Shown: positions 53,202-62,335 of the stretch, one piece after another | Layout of the letters: each line of letters opens with the position of its first letter | Position numbering within the stretch: position 1 is the stretch's first letter | NCBI GenBank assembly: GCA_963783095.1 | Contig: CAWAMR010000003.1 | Coordinates: 186,001 to 250,000 of the forward strand | Direction of reading: 5' to 3' | Origin: CAWAMR01 sp963783095 | GTDB taxonomy: Bacteria; Planctomycetota; Planctomycetia; Gemmatales; Gemmataceae | DNA: 64,000 bases | Position numbers and translations under genes: made by a program | The notes under the pieces: generated by a model | What the model saw: only the letters and a program-made list of their open reading frames with translations | The model's database searches: none | What the model was told of the DNA's origin: nothing

Positions 53202-53315
53202 AACCGCCTCACATTCTGATTAGGCTTATAACATAGCTGATTTTGCGGTATCAAGCAAGTGCGGCGACCGCCCCAAATCGTGCCTCAGCCTTTCCGACAA
53301 CAGACCACCGAGTCT

Positions 53316-53504
53316 TTATCGCCCCCGGCTGCTGAGCATCGCACTGAAGAAAGCCATCGCCAGCACACAGCCCATCATGACAGTGATTTCCTTCACCATT
53401 GGGTCGCATTCGGAGGAGTTTTCGCGAATCTGTTGGGAAACCGTCTTGCGAAATTTGTGCTTGAGTTCGTGAAAAGCGTGATGTTCGAGGAGTGAGTCAG
53501 TCAT
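53316..53504 (-). CDS. Small protein with C-terminal TM helix
   Basis: From ATG 53504 it has 62 residues; a GGAG site overlaps the alpA stop 10 bp upstream. HAFHELKHKFRKTVSQQIREN is a charged helix and EITVMMGCVLAMAFFSAML a TM segment. Its coupling to alpA and good ribosome site support a real gene. Function unknown. Confidence 0.5.
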   Translation of the reverse strand: MTDSLLEHHAFHELKHKFRKTVSQQIRENSSECDPMVKEITVMMGCVLAMAFFSAMLSSRGR

Positions 53505-53514
53505 TTGAAGGCTC

Positions 53515-53718
53515 CTAATTCTGTGGCGTTCGATTTGACAGCTTCTCAATTAGCTCCCGAATGTCCTCAGCCCGCCAAGCGGTGCATCGAGCCGACAGCT
53601 TGATCGGCTTCGGAAACCGCCCCGATCTTACCCCTTCCCACCAACTGGTTTTCCCGAGCGGGATAACATTCAACACCTGCGTTAATCGCAGGAACCCTGT
53701 GTCTGGAATATCATGCAT
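53515..53718 (-). CDS. AlpA-like MerR-fold regulator (excisionase-type)
   Basis: From ATG 53718 it has 67 residues: FLRLTQVLNVIPLGKTSWWEGVRSGRFPKPIKLSARCTAWRAEDIRELIEKL is the AlpA/prophage CP4-57 regulatory pattern (LRLxQVLxxxPxxKSTxW, GxFPxPxKLxxRxxxWxxxDI). It binds DNA and typically activates int or excision in P4-type islands, which fits the integrase at 50981-52168. Confidence 0.85.
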   Translation of the reverse strand: MHDIPDTGFLRLTQVLNVIPLGKTSWWEGVRSGRFPKPIKLSARCTAWRAEDIRELIEKLSNRTPQN

Positions 53719-54100
53719 AGTAGCCTTCACTTTCTTTCTGCACCTCCGAGATTTCATCGTCACCCAGGTCTTCGTTTCTGGTGTCAGTAGCCGGTCAATT
53801 CCTTACTGCCTGTTCATAAGTATAACACGATCGATGCATAAAGTCTCGAAGAATGGCTCTCAGAGCCAGTTTCGGCGATTCTTGCTTTTTCGGAGAGGCT
53901 GCACGCAAGCTGGTTCGCAACAGTTCGACGGATGCGGTTACCCAGGTGTCCGTTGAGGGCTTGAAACAGAATTCCGAAAAAAGCCAGAAAGAGCACAATG
54001 GACATCACCGGCCGTTGGCGGACATTTGAGTGACATAGGGGTGACATTTGGGAATGTTGAACCCTCGCTAAGCTAGGCTGGCTGCGGCTTGCAGCCTAGT
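53719..54100. other. Non-coding stretch, possible transfer origin
   Basis: No gene in about 380 bp. Three direct copies of GACAT-TT/GACATA (54021, 54032, 54042) and an 8-bp hairpin CTAGGCTG (54073-54080)/CAGCCTAG (54092-54099) lie just before the relaxase. This arrangement is what an origin of transfer for a MobF protein would look like, but no nic site is recognised. Confidence 0.35.
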
Positions 54101-54132
54101 TGTTAAGATTTCGTTAACGATGTTGTGCTAAT
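54101..54132 (+). promoter_or_regulatory. Shared upstream motif, copy 2
   Basis: TGTTAAGATTTCGTTAA followed by TGTGCTAAT, ending 12 bp before the relaxase ATG. It matches 42088-42120 on the minus strand, 17 of 18 in the first block. An operator or promoter used at both ends of the island is the simplest reading. Confidence 0.5.
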
Positions 54133-54144
54133 CTAAAATTAGGC

Positions 54145-56841
54145 ATGATCCGTATCACGCAACAGGATAGTGCCAAAGACGCCAAGCGATACTACGCGAC
54201 GGCGGACTATTACAGCGAAGGACAGGAACTGGTCGGCTTGTGGGGCGGCAAAGGCGCAACCCGGCTCGGCCTTTCCGGTACAGTGGATAAGGAGTCCTTT
54301 GAGCGCCTTTGCGATAATCTCGACCCAAGCACCGGCAAGCCGCTGACGGTGCGGACGCGGACCGACCGGACGGTGGGGTACGATTTCACGTTCTCGGTGC
54401 CGAAGTCGGTGTCGCTTCTCTATGCCATGAGCGGCGACGAGAGCATTATGGATGCCTTCCGTAGCGCGGTCGATGAAACGATGCGGGAGACGGAAGCGGA
54501 AATGAAAACGCGTGTGCGTAAGCATTTCCAGGACTTTGACCGCACGACCGGCAACATGACCTGGGCGGAATTCATCCACACCACCTCACGGCCTGTGGAC
54601 GGCATTCCCGACCCGCAGCTTCATGCCCATGTTTTCGTATTCAACACCACCTGGGATTCGGAAGAAAAGCGCTGGAAGGCGGGGCAGTTCCGCGAGCTTA
54701 AACGCGATGCGCCGTATTTCCAGGCGGCATTCCGGGTCCGGCTGGCGAACCAACTCCAGGACATCGGTTTTGGCGTGACGCGGAAGCGGGATGATTTCGA
54801 GATCACAGGCATCCAGGCCGACGTGCTGAAGCGCTTTTCACGGCGAACCGCCCAGATCGAGAAACTGGCCGAAGAAAGAGGCATCACCAACCCTGACCGC
54901 AAAGCAGAGCTTGGGGCGGAAACGCGCGAGAAGAAAGGCAAAGCGCTGAGCATCGACGCGCTTCGCACGGAATGGAATGCCCGGTTGAGCGTCGGCGAGC
55001 GCGGGGAACTGGCGGCGGTTCACCGGCGCGAACGAGAGTTTGCACGCCCGGAACCCAGCGAGGCGCAGGCGGTCGATCACGCCATCGACCACAGCTACGT
55101 GCGCGAGGCGGTGCTGCCGGAACGCAAGCTCCTTACCGAGGCTCTGAAGCGTGGGATCGGTTCGGTGACGGTGGACGGCGTGACAACGGAATTGGCTAAG
55201 CGTCCATTAATCCGAAGCGAGGTCGAGGGCCGCGCGATGGCAACGACCAAGGAGATGATCGCCTTGGAATCCCGGCTGATCGAATTCGCCAGCAAAGGGC
55301 GCGGGCGATGCCGGCCACTCGGCGATACAAACCGGCCATGCTCCCGTGACTGGTTCAATGAGGGGCAAAAGCGGGCCGTAGGCCATGTCCTTAGCTCGCG
55401 TGACCGCGTCATGGTCATCCGCGGCGTGGCGGGAACCGGGAAAACGACACTGGAACAGGAAATTGGCGAGGCTCTGGCCGAGGCAGGCAAGCCCGTGGTT
55501 GCACTGGCACAGTCCGTCAAAGCCAGCCGGGAAGTGCTGCGCGAGGAAGCAGGCTTTGCTAACGCTGACACGGTAGCGCGGTTTCTGAAAGATCAGGAAT
55601 TGCAGGAATCGGCGCGGGGTGGCCTGGTGATGGTCGATGAGGCCAGCCAGCTTGGCACGCGTGACATGGTGAAAGTGTTTGAAGTGGCCGAGCGCGTAAA
55701 CGCCCGCGTGCTACTGGTCGGGGATCGGCGGCAACATCGCTCGGTGCTGGCTGGGGAACCGCTGAAGCTTCTTGAGGAAAAGGCCGGGCTGAAAGTAGCA
55801 GCCGTTACGGAAATCCTTCGCCAGGAGGGTGACTACAAGAAAGCGGCCAAGGCGCTGAGTGAAGGCAGGACCGGGGACGCATTCGACGAGCTGGATAAGC
55901 TCGGCTGGATCAGGCAGGTCAAGGACGGGGAACGCAGCACGCAACTGGCTAACGCCTACCTGTCAGCCGCTGCCGAGAAAACAAAGGATGGAAATCTCAA
56001 AACCGCGCTGGTTGTATCGCCAACGCACGCCGAAGCGGGGCGCATCACCAGTGCCATACGTAGCGGGTTGAAGACGCAAGGCAACTTGGCCGACGAACGC
56101 ATGGTAAAGACCTGGGTTCCGGCGCATCTGACGGACGCGCAGAAGAGGGACGCGATGCAATACGATACGGGCGACCTGATTCAGTTTCAACAGAACGCGC
56201 CCGGCTATACGAAGGGAGATCGCCTCCTGGTAGCCGATGGGGTCAAGCCGCCTGTCGCCCTTGCCAACCGCTTCGAAGCCTACCGGCCACAACAACTTGC
56301 CCTGGGCCAGGGGGACCGCGTGCGGCTCACGGCAGGGGGCAAAACAAGAGACGGCCAGCATCGCTTAAGCAACGGGTCGCTATTTACGGTTGCGGGATTC
56401 ACCAAACGCGGCGACATCATCGTGGATCACGGCTGGGTCATTGACCGCGACTTCGGCCATTTGACGCATGGATACGCCGTGACCAGCCACGCAAGCCAGG
56501 GCGTGACGGTGCATAAAGTCTTTGTCGGCATCTCCGGTGATTCGTTCCGGGCAACCACCGAGCGCGCCGCCTATGTCGCCATCACGCGGGGCAAAGAAAA
56601 GGCCCTGATATTTACCGACGACAAGAATGAATTAGCCAAGGCCATGAGCCGTCCCGACGATCCGCTGTCGGCAACAAATCTCGCCGACGCGGCACAGCAG
56701 AAGCCCGGCGTCAAAGGCCGTCCGGCAAAATCGTTGACGACGGCTCAACAACTGGCCGCCGTCGCCAGGCACCACCATGAAATGCAGCAAGACAATGTGG
56801 GCCATTCGGCACCGGAACGGGAGATCGGCCATGACCGATAA
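54145..56841 (+). CDS. MobF-family relaxase-helicase (TrwC/TraI-like)
   Basis: The 898-residue protein has the N-terminal relaxase: MIRITQQDSAKDAKRYYATADYYSEGQE (catalytic Tyr cluster), FTFSVPKSVSLLYA and DPQLHAHVFVFNTTW (the metal-binding HxHxxx motif). The helicase part begins with FNEGQKRAVGHVLSSRDRVMVIRGVAGTGKTT (Walker A, ~428), MVDEASQLG (Walker B), ATAVTSHASQGVT and AYVAITRGKEKALIF. It nicks the origin of transfer, binds the strand through Tyr, and unwinds DNA. The length fits TrwC (966 aa). No coupling protein or secretion system is visible, so it is a mobilizable or remnant element. Confidence 0.92.
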   Translation: MIRITQQDSAKDAKRYYATADYYSEGQELVGLWGGKGATRLGLSGTVDKESFERLCDNLDPSTGKPLTVRTRTDRTVGYDFTFSVPKSVSLLYAMSGDESIMDAFRSAVDETMRETEAEMKTRVRKHFQDFDRTTGNMTWAEFIHTTSRPVDGIPDPQLHAHVFVFNTTWDSEEKRWKAGQFRELKRDAPYFQAAFRVRLANQLQDIGFGVTRKRDDFEITGIQADVLKRFSRRTAQIEKLAEERGITNPDRKAELGAETREKKGKALSIDALRTEWNARLSVGERGELAAVHRREREFARPEPSEAQAVDHAIDHSYVREAVLPERKLLTEALKRGIGSVTVDGVTTELAKRPLIRSEVEGRAMATTKEMIALESRLIEFASKGRGRCRPLGDTNRPCSRDWFNEGQKRAVGHVLSSRDRVMVIRGVAGTGKTTLEQEIGEALAEAGKPVVALAQSVKASREVLREEAGFANADTVARFLKDQELQESARGGLVMVDEASQLGTRDMVKVFEVAERVNARVLLVGDRRQHRSVLAGEPLKLLEEKAGLKVAAVTEILRQEGDYKKAAKALSEGRTGDAFDELDKLGWIRQVKDGERSTQLANAYLSAAAEKTKDGNLKTALVVSPTHAEAGRITSAIRSGLKTQGNLADERMVKTWVPAHLTDAQKRDAMQYDTGDLIQFQQNAPGYTKGDRLLVADGVKPPVALANRFEAYRPQQLALGQGDRVRLTAGGKTRDGQHRLSNGSLFTVAGFTKRGDIIVDHGWVIDRDFGHLTHGYAVTSHASQGVTVHKVFVGISGDSFRATTERAAYVAITRGKEKALIFTDDKNELAKAMSRPDDPLSATNLADAAQQKPGVKGRPAKSLTTAQQLAAVARHHHEMQQDNVGHSAPEREIGHDR

Positions 56842-57355
56842 GCCATCGAACGGGGATCGATTCAAGAGCATCCTGCAACCGGACAGGCAAGCCTCACCGT
56901 CCGCCAAAAAGGAAGAGGATGGCGACGGCGTAGAAGCGTCGTGCGCTGCCTTTGGCTATCTTCGGGGACTCCGCAACGCCTCCGCTTCGCTGGAATTCCG
57001 CTTTCGGAACGGCAATAGTACCTTCTTCAGCTATGGCTTGCTCGGATCCTGGCAGTTCAATCCATCCGAGGGCTTGCTCTTGAAGTTTTCGGGAGACACT
57101 GTGTGCCTGGTCCTGATCCGGGGCAGCAACCTGGACAAGCCGCTGAACGACGGGGCGATCAACCTCACAAATGCCGGACTTCAACGCCACCGTCTACTCT
57201 GGATAAAAGAAATGAGCAAGGAAGACATCGAACGCGTGGGAGAAACAGGGCCGACCATCGACTCCATCGAGATCGCGGAATTCACGTCGTATGAAGAGCG
57301 TTGCGAATGGATCAAGAACAAAGCCCCGGCGTTCCTGGTGGACACGACTAGATAA
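56831..57355 (+). CDS. Hypothetical protein after the relaxase
   Basis: From ATG 56831 (MTDKPSNGDRFKSIL) it has 174 residues, and its start overlaps the relaxase stop by 11 bp, so it is co-translated. It contains beta strands (ASLEFRFRNGNSTFFSYGLLG, LLKFSGDTVCLVLIRGSNLD) and helical KEMSKEDIERVGETGP. Similar domain-type proteins occur at relaxase loci. No function known. Confidence 0.6.
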   Translation: MTDKPSNGDRFKSILQPDRQASPSAKKEEDGDGVEASCAAFGYLRGLRNASASLEFRFRNGNSTFFSYGLLGSWQFNPSEGLLLKFSGDTVCLVLIRGSNLDKPLNDGAINLTNAGLQRHRLLWIKEMSKEDIERVGETGPTIDSIEIAEFTSYEERCEWIKNKAPAFLVDTTR

Positions 57356-57742
57356 AGCAACTCGGGTATAACGGCGCACTGGAACGGCGGGTGAGCAAAT
57401 GACTTCCCATTCAGATCCCTATAGTTGACGCTGTGTGATTATATTAAGGATCTCATTTCTCGACTAATTTGAAAACAATGGCTGTGAGGCCAAGAGGATC
57501 AAACTTATCTCGTGGCAAGACAAACCAGGATTTTTTCTCTTTCTTGTGTAACATTTTCGATTTTCGTTCGAGAAGTCCTTAGATTCGGCGAAAAGTGATG
57601 GATTGGAACGGGTGTTCTTGTTCTTAACTCAGTTTTTCCGAAATTGTTTGCGAAAGACTGCACGCCAAAGGATCGCCATTCGAGACAGGCATGCCCTAGG
57701 TCGAAATCGATGTCGGGCCACCACCAAGCCACCGGAGGCACC
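57356..57742. other. Non-coding stretch, likely operon promoter
   Basis: A 387-bp AT-richer gap between the island's last gene and the sigma factor. No gene is seen. GGAGG (57732) precedes the sigma start. An autoregulated ECF promoter is expected here but is not recognisable by eye. Confidence 0.4.
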
Positions 57743-58315
57743 ATGAGCGCCAATAAACTCCTCGATTGTGAAACAGATCAACAAAAGGAGCTGAGTGACT
57801 TTTATAATGAATGTACGAAAGAGTTCCGGGGTTTGAGTATTTTTTTGTGCCGGAGTGTGGCGGACGGGGATGACGTTCTTCGGGAAGCGATAGGCGAGGT
57901 AGTTGTAATCATCCTCAAGAACCATCAACAAAGTGTCTCACACGAACGTTGGAAGCGTGAGGTCAGAAACCGGATTAATTGGCGTGCCAAAGACCTCTAT
58001 CGAAAGAAAACACTGGAGAAGATCTACCTGCAGAATAGATGCGGATTGAAATCCTCGGGCTCGCACGAATCAGACCCAATACGGGAAGTAGAAGAAAAAG
58101 ACGCGATTGCTTTTGCGATGTCTCAACTTTCCAATTCGGAGCAAGACCTTCTTAGTTGGCGATTCTGGGATGGTCTGACGACAGAGCAGATTTGCGACAA
58201 ACTTGACATCACGCAGAAGGCTGTCCGAACGCGATTTTCCCGAACTTATGAACGGTTACGGGACATCATAATGTCCGGCCTTCAGGATAAATCACCGGAG
58301 AATGAAAATGAATGA
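57743..58315 (+). CDS. ECF-type RNA polymerase sigma factor of the CHAT operon
   Basis: From ATG 57743 (GGAGG upstream) it has 190 residues. Region 2: FYNECTKEFRGLSIFLCRSVADGDDVLREAIGEVVVIIL, ending in WKREVRNRINWRAKDLYRKK. Region 4: AMSQLSNSEQDLLSWRFWDGLTTEQICDKLDITQKAVRTRFSRTYERL. It is unlike the sigma at 5433-6044. It overlaps the next gene by 8 bp, placing the protein in an operon with a membrane protein and a CHAT protein. The regulon is unknown. Confidence 0.88.
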   Translation: MSANKLLDCETDQQKELSDFYNECTKEFRGLSIFLCRSVADGDDVLREAIGEVVVIILKNHQQSVSHERWKREVRNRINWRAKDLYRKKTLEKIYLQNRCGLKSSGSHESDPIREVEEKDAIAFAMSQLSNSEQDLLSWRFWDGLTTEQICDKLDITQKAVRTRFSRTYERLRDIIMSGLQDKSPENENE

Positions 58316-59210
58316 CCACAACATCAACAGACATTTGGCCGAGGACGCGCGATCTTTGAAAATCGCTGCTGCCCGCGGAAAACCGCTCGATTTCTCAAAA
58401 TGCGTTACCCGATCTCGGTGGCAGAGCGCGATGCAGGCGCATGAGAGAACAGGACAATGCGATTGGAACGATGAGGAGAAACTCCATTGTTTAGTCTGCC
58501 CCATTTGCGGACGAGTTCAGGTAACTTTGATTAAGAAATGCCCTGATCCAGCGGAAGGAGCGCTAAACTCGGAATCAACGACGAGCCAAGTAAGCGAACC
58601 TGTTTCACAGGAACAACTTTCTTCATCCCCAATGCCGAATGTCACACGCTCTGCATCGTTGTACAAATCGAGCAGAGGGAAGCTCGGTCTCAAGGTCCTC
58701 GGTGGGATAGCGATTCTCGTCATTCTCGGGTTATCTGTCTTTTGGCCTCGATACACCCCAACGGGATTTGAGTTCCAATTGGTCGGCCGGAGCGGCACTT
58801 TGGGCACGCCAAGTGAACGTGACGAACAATTTCAAATCAAGCCCACATTCCCCGCCAATTTCCACGGATTCATCACCTTGGTTGATATCTGGGAAACAGG
58901 TGAAATCACGTTGCGCCCGGAAGAACCTCAGGACTGGCAAGAAATTCGGCCGGACCACGTCCTTAAAGTTTTGCCGCCATACTACAGCGTCGATGCCTCC
59001 CTGACGCGGACTGTCTGCATATTGATCACCGATAAGAACCCTGTCATCCTCTTGAAAGCTGAGGTGGCGAAATGGAATACAGAGAGCCTCCGCGGAATTC
59101 CACCCGAAAAAACGGAGCAACAGTTGCGGGCCTTTCTTGCTGAACGAGGCATTGCGACATATCCGCAACGTGTGCTTGTAATCCCCCCCAAACGAGATGA
59201 TTCCAATTAG
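58308..59210 (+). CDS. Putative membrane-bound anti-sigma-like protein with Cys ligands
   Basis: From ATG 58308 (a start at 58302 adds two residues) it has about 300 residues. The cytoplasmic part contains CDWNDEEKLHCLVCPICGR, four Cys in a zinc-ribbon-like arrangement, then a Ser-rich linker, a TM helix (LKVLGGIAILVILGLSVFW) at about 127-145 and an outer beta-domain (FQLVGRSGTLGTPSERDEQF, GFITLVDIWETGEITLRP) resembling DUF4384. The layout fits an anti-sigma factor, but it is inferred from position and topology. It overlaps sigma upstream and CHAT downstream. Confidence 0.65.
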   Translation: MNDHNINRHLAEDARSLKIAAARGKPLDFSKCVTRSRWQSAMQAHERTGQCDWNDEEKLHCLVCPICGRVQVTLIKKCPDPAEGALNSESTTSQVSEPVSQEQLSSSPMPNVTRSASLYKSSRGKLGLKVLGGIAILVILGLSVFWPRYTPTGFEFQLVGRSGTLGTPSERDEQFQIKPTFPANFHGFITLVDIWETGEITLRPEEPQDWQEIRPDHVLKVLPPYYSVDASLTRTVCILITDKNPVILLKAEVAKWNTESLRGIPPEKTEQQLRAFLAERGIATYPQRVLVIPPKRDDSN

Positions 59211-59220
59211 GAGAACGGCA

Positions 59221-62200
59221 ATGCGATCAAATCTGTGCTTTATTTCCTTTCTGGGTCTTTTGGTATGTTGGTCCAATGTCGGAAACTGCCAAGATCAGGT
59301 TCTCTCCCCAGAAGCCAAGGAGATATTCAAACTCCATGAAGAAATCAGCCAATTACAGCAGCAGCACAAATTCCGTCCGGCTCTCGGCAAGCTCAATTCC
59401 CTGATCCAAAAGTTGAATGTATTGCTTACGCCGGACCATCCCGAAATCCTTCGACAAAAGACAAAGCGATTATACTTCCAGTTCGAATTGGGTTTTCCAG
59501 AATTGTCCATGGAGATCAGGGCAGTGATTCGTTCATTTCGTAAACACTATAAGAACAAGCATCCGCATATGGAAGTTATTGACTTCATCGAAGCGCTAGT
59601 AGTGCAAGGGCAGATCGAAGTGAAGGAATCACACTATGGGCAGGCAATTCGTGTTCTCGACGAAGTCATGCAACTTGTGCGAGAACACAAGCCCGTCAGA
59701 GATGAACTCGTAGGCCTAGCTCTGAAATTTCGAGGAATATCGCAGGGTATTCAGGGAAATTTCCTTCTGGCGAAGGAAGATTTCCAAAGCGCCATTTCCA
59801 TTGTGAAGCCGACTGTCAAAAATGCTCCACTCCTCGGTTCGCTGTACGTTTCCCTTGGGTCACAATTCGCCACGGAAGGACTCTTGTTGAATCGTGTTGG
59901 TAAGAAAGAGGAAGGTACAAAACTCCTAGAAAAAGCTCTCGGTGTATTTGCGAAAGCTGAAACCGTCTACTCGAAGGTTCCCTTAATAATTCCACACATG
60001 GAAGAGGCAAAGCGGAACCTTCTGCTTCAACAAGGTCGAATCCGAATATATTTAACCGCGAATCCTCGAAAGGGATGGGAAGAATTCGAGAAACGTTTGT
60101 CTGGATTCCTAAATGACCCCTTAAACGTCTCCGAACGTGCAAGACTTTTATCTGAACGTGCTGCCGCCCGTGTCTTTCTTGGCGAGTTCGACAAAGCAGA
60201 AAGCGATTTTGGCGAGGCAAAGCGACTTCTTTTGATTCTTCGGAAGCTGAAGATTCCCGATACTGATTTGGAAAGCCAAGTTGAAGAGAACTATTGGATA
60301 TATCTCGCCGAGTTCAAAAATCAGAGACATAAAGCGCTGAAGCTTCAAGAAGATACACTGAATTCATTGCTGTCCTCCATTGATGACCTGCTTCTCGATC
60401 AGGGTACGAGTGGGAGAATCCAGTTTCTCAATTCAAATCGCCGACTCCTGGATTCCTATATCAACAATATCATTCAAACGAAGGAAGACCCAAAAAAACT
60501 ATACAATTTCCTGATTGCATGGAAAGGATTGCTGTTTCAACGAACTCGGTTTGACAAATACATGCTCGCGGCACCAGCTGTCGATCGGGATAAAATCCTT
60601 CCCTTGGTCCGAGAATGCTCCGAACAACGCTGTAGAATTCTTGAGGCGATGCGATCGCTTCGACACGAGGAACTTGAAAAAGATTGGGACAATGACCTAG
60701 GACCGCAAATCGCGATCCTCGAGGAGAAAGAACGAAAAATTCAAGGACAGATTCGAGAGAAGACGCCAAAGATAAGCACTGTCGCATCGGTACAAAGTGT
60801 CGTTGACTCCCTGCCGACAAACAGCGTCCTAATTGATTTTGTCGCGCATACGCAGTTTCAGAAATCGGATCAAATAGGGGGCTTTCCCTCGCCCGAAGTT
60901 CGAATCACCGCATTCGTTATTCGCTCGGGCCAACCAAACGTACAGATTATTCCACTTGCGAAACCTCTCTCGGAGATTTTCCAACTGATTTTGGAATGGC
61001 ACGACCTACTCATCAAATCAAAATCTAATCGATCACTTCTCCCGGAGTTTTTGAGGAAGACAGAAGAGATCCACCAAATCATTTGGGAGCCGCTGAGAAG
61101 GTACGTTTCTGAATCCCAACTCCTGGTCATTTCACCCGATGGTCCGCTCTGGTTCTTTCCATTTTCGGTGTTACCAGGAGTCAAATCTCAGTATTTGATT
61201 CAGGAACATCCCATCGTTTACTTACTCTCAGCAAGGCAGGTGCTCGAACGGAAAAAATCAGATACTGAAAACACGGATCAAAATAATTTATTAATAGTTG
61301 ATCGAATCCGCTATTCGAATGATTTTAGACCAATCACGGAAGCTGAACCATGCATCGAATCACTTAAAAAAAACTACAAAGCAATCTCTAATCGAGAACC
61401 AATGGAACTCTCGCATGGGGCCGTGACCAAATCATCATTTCTAAAAGCACTCCGTGATGAATGTGAATATGTTTGCTTTATTGGTCATGGAATACGAGAA
61501 TCCTCCGTGAAGGCTCATGGGGTTGAAACGATCGATTTAACGTCGTTAACAGGTGGGCGATTGACACCTCAGATGGCAGGACCGGGACTCAATGACTTCG
61601 CCATTCCGCTGACGGATGCGCGATTAAATACCAATGGCACGCCCCAATTGAGTCGAACTGCCGAGGAATGGTTATTCGATGATGATTTGCTGTACGAAAA
61701 CTTTCGTCGCCGACGTCGGTTTGAATGCTGGAGTTGTGGGAGTTTCTTAGGGCCGATTTTCTTTGGTGAAGGTCTAATCAGCTTTACACGATCCCTCATG
61801 TTGGTTGGTTTTGATACCGTGATTTCAGGCCTCTGGAACGCCAAAGAAGCACCGACTCTAGGAACAATTGTTCCAATCTATCACGAGAACGTGTGGTCCA
61901 AGGGAATGGGAGATGCGGAAGGATTGCAGAAAGCTCAGTGTGCGGCGATCAAACTGGGTGGCGATAACGCTCATCCCTATTTTTGGGCAGCGTGGGTGGT
62001 GATCGGAAACCCTGGGCCCGTCTCGGCAATTCCTTCTCACGATCCGAACTCAGAGCCGGAAGAGAAACTGAAATCTGAACCAAACAATTCTTCTTACCTG
62101 TATGTTTATATTCTGGGGGGAATATGGATTAGCTCTATATTGGCCTGCTTTTTAGTCCGACCTTGGAGAAGAAGAATGGTCAACTTCTTGAAAGCGTTGC

Positions 62201-62232
62201 GGAATTGTCACAGAAACAAGAGCGGAAGATAA
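59221..62232 (+). CDS. Exported TPR-CHAT caspase-like protease
   Basis: From ATG 59221 it has about 1003 residues. Residues 1-22 (SNLCFISFLGLLVCWSNVGNC) form a signal peptide, possibly lipoprotein-like. Residues ~30-480 are helical TPR-like repeats. The C-terminal CHAT domain shows EYVCFIGHGI (catalytic His756) and FECWSCGSFLG (catalytic Cys839), plus GLWNAKEAPT and HPYFWAAWVVIGNPGP. A TM helix (LYVYILGGIWISSILACFLV) lies at ~965-985. Thus the CHAT domain is probably on the outer side of the membrane. It may cleave the adjacent membrane protein and release the sigma factor; this is inferred from operon order only. Confidence 0.85.
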   Translation: MRSNLCFISFLGLLVCWSNVGNCQDQVLSPEAKEIFKLHEEISQLQQQHKFRPALGKLNSLIQKLNVLLTPDHPEILRQKTKRLYFQFELGFPELSMEIRAVIRSFRKHYKNKHPHMEVIDFIEALVVQGQIEVKESHYGQAIRVLDEVMQLVREHKPVRDELVGLALKFRGISQGIQGNFLLAKEDFQSAISIVKPTVKNAPLLGSLYVSLGSQFATEGLLLNRVGKKEEGTKLLEKALGVFAKAETVYSKVPLIIPHMEEAKRNLLLQQGRIRIYLTANPRKGWEEFEKRLSGFLNDPLNVSERARLLSERAAARVFLGEFDKAESDFGEAKRLLLILRKLKIPDTDLESQVEENYWIYLAEFKNQRHKALKLQEDTLNSLLSSIDDLLLDQGTSGRIQFLNSNRRLLDSYINNIIQTKEDPKKLYNFLIAWKGLLFQRTRFDKYMLAAPAVDRDKILPLVRECSEQRCRILEAMRSLRHEELEKDWDNDLGPQIAILEEKERKIQGQIREKTPKISTVASVQSVVDSLPTNSVLIDFVAHTQFQKSDQIGGFPSPEVRITAFVIRSGQPNVQIIPLAKPLSEIFQLILEWHDLLIKSKSNRSLLPEFLRKTEEIHQIIWEPLRRYVSESQLLVISPDGPLWFFPFSVLPGVKSQYLIQEHPIVYLLSARQVLERKKSDTENTDQNNLLIVDRIRYSNDFRPITEAEPCIESLKKNYKAISNREPMELSHGAVTKSSFLKALRDECEYVCFIGHGIRESSVKAHGVETIDLTSLTGGRLTPQMAGPGLNDFAIPLTDARLNTNGTPQLSRTAEEWLFDDDLLYENFRRRRRFECWSCGSFLGPIFFGEGLISFTRSLMLVGFDTVISGLWNAKEAPTLGTIVPIYHENVWSKGMGDAEGLQKAQCAAIKLGGDNAHPYFWAAWVVIGNPGPVSAIPSHDPNSEPEEKLKSEPNNSSYLYVYILGGIWISSILACFLVRPWRRRMVNFLKALRNCHRNKSGR

Positions 62233-62335
62233 CTTGCTTGGCTAAGACATCTTTTTGATTGACGGAAGCCATTCCAGCATTTTAGAGTGGCTTTCGTCTG
62301 CTGTATTCTGAAAGCCCAAATGAATCATTTCTAGT

